Shown here: one piece after another, positions 5,575-5,653 of the stretch | How the letters are laid out: every line of letters starts with the position of its first letter | Numbering within the stretch: position 1 is the stretch's first letter | Origin: Dehalococcoidia bacterium | Lineage (GTDB): Bacteria; Chloroflexota; Dehalococcoidia; SZUA-161 | Assembly: GCA_014859215.1 (NCBI GenBank) | Contig: JACUUS010000147.1 | Span: forward strand, 1-5,653 | Direction of reading: 5' to 3' | DNA length: 5,653 nucleotides | Program-made: the position numbers and the translations under genes | Notes under the pieces: model-generated | What the model was told of the DNA's origin: nothing | Databases searched by the model: none | Seen by the model: the letters and a program-made list of their open reading frames with translations, nothing else

Positions 5575-5653
5575 ATGGCCAAGCTCTCTGATGCGGCCAA
5601 GAAGACCATCGCTGAAATTCGACCTGCGATAATAGCCACTTCCAGCAGGTCGG
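5575..5653 (+). CDS. Probable pyridoxamine 5'-phosphate oxidase-like FMN-binding protein, N-terminal 26 residues; 3' end outside window
   Basis: An ATG at 5575 opens a frame that runs to the window edge. The visible residues, MAKLSDAAKKTIAEIRPAII followed by ATSSRS, resemble the beginning of small PPOX-fold (split-barrel flavin) proteins. In these a first helix (KLxxxxxxxIxxxR) leads into a strand xxIATxSxxGxPxxxPKG. The next residues, which would decide the family, lie beyond the window. A G-rich ribosome-binding site (GGGGGG, 5559-5564) sits 10 bases upstream. Family members bind FMN or F420 and often act as oxidoreductases of unknown substrate. It follows the microprotein by 26 bases and may be in the same transcript. 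The assignment rests on a short N-terminal resemblance and is tentative. Confidence 0.55.
   Translation, partial: MAKLSDAAKKTIAEIRPAIIATSSRS

Noticed and set aside
5451..5639. A 62-codon minus-strand frame at the right end
   Set aside because: It is antisense to the microprotein and to the last gene, which have ribosome-binding sites and sensible translations; no family resemblance.

Overview
The window is a compact, single-strand (+) stretch of a moderately GC-rich bacterial chromosome. It holds the tail of a polyprenyl diphosphate synthase gene, a roughly 200-base gap with a good sigma70-type promoter, and a tightly packed run of five genes: a CooC-type ATPase, phosphoglycerate kinase (pgk), archaeal-type cofactor-independent phosphoglycerate mutase (apgM), triosephosphate isomerase (tpiA) and the tRNA dimethylallyltransferase miaA. 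After these come a previously easy-to-miss 40-codon membrane microprotein gene and the first 26 codons of a probable pyridoxamine-phosphate-oxidase-like (FMN-binding) protein that runs off the window. No rRNA, tRNA, CRISPR array, insertion sequence or phage gene was seen.

Organism: the combination of a CooC-like nickel-enzyme maturation ATPase with an ApgM-type mutase instead of GpmA/GpmI points to an anaerobic bacterium. The 'DIRLKKKTLPVVY' style of the prenyltransferase tail and the overall gene set remind me of anaerobic Chloroflexota (Dehalococcoidia-like), but this is an impression from sequence style. Other anaerobes that use CO dehydrogenase remain possible.

Layout: bases 3-308 hold the prenyl synthase tail. 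Bases 309-512 are non-coding, with a -35/-10 pair at 447-475. cooC-like (513-1307) overlaps pgk (1304-2494) by four bases (ATGA). apgM (2508-3713) follows after 13 bases. tpiA (3722-4483) follows after 8 bases, with a strong Shine-Dalgarno that overlaps the apgM stop codon. miaA (4480-5424) overlaps tpiA by ATGA. The microprotein (5426-5548) starts one base after the miaA stop, and the FMN-binding-type gene starts at 5575.

How the genes work together: TpiA, Pgk and ApgM catalyse three steps of the triose half of glycolysis/gluconeogenesis (DHAP-GAP interconversion, 1,3-BPG to 3-PG, and 3-PG to 2-PG). gap and eno are absent from the window. The CooC-type ATPase at the head of the unit suggests that nickel insertion into CO dehydrogenase/acetyl-CoA synthase is co-expressed with central carbon flow, as expected in an organism that fixes or oxidises C1 units and runs gluconeogenesis. 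MiaA is a housekeeping tRNA modifier that consumes DMAPP. The window is mostly ordinary housekeeping DNA. The points most worth a second look are the CooC placement, unusual metal-site residues in ApgM (Glu for His) and Pgk (Ser for Asp), and the 40-residue membrane protein.
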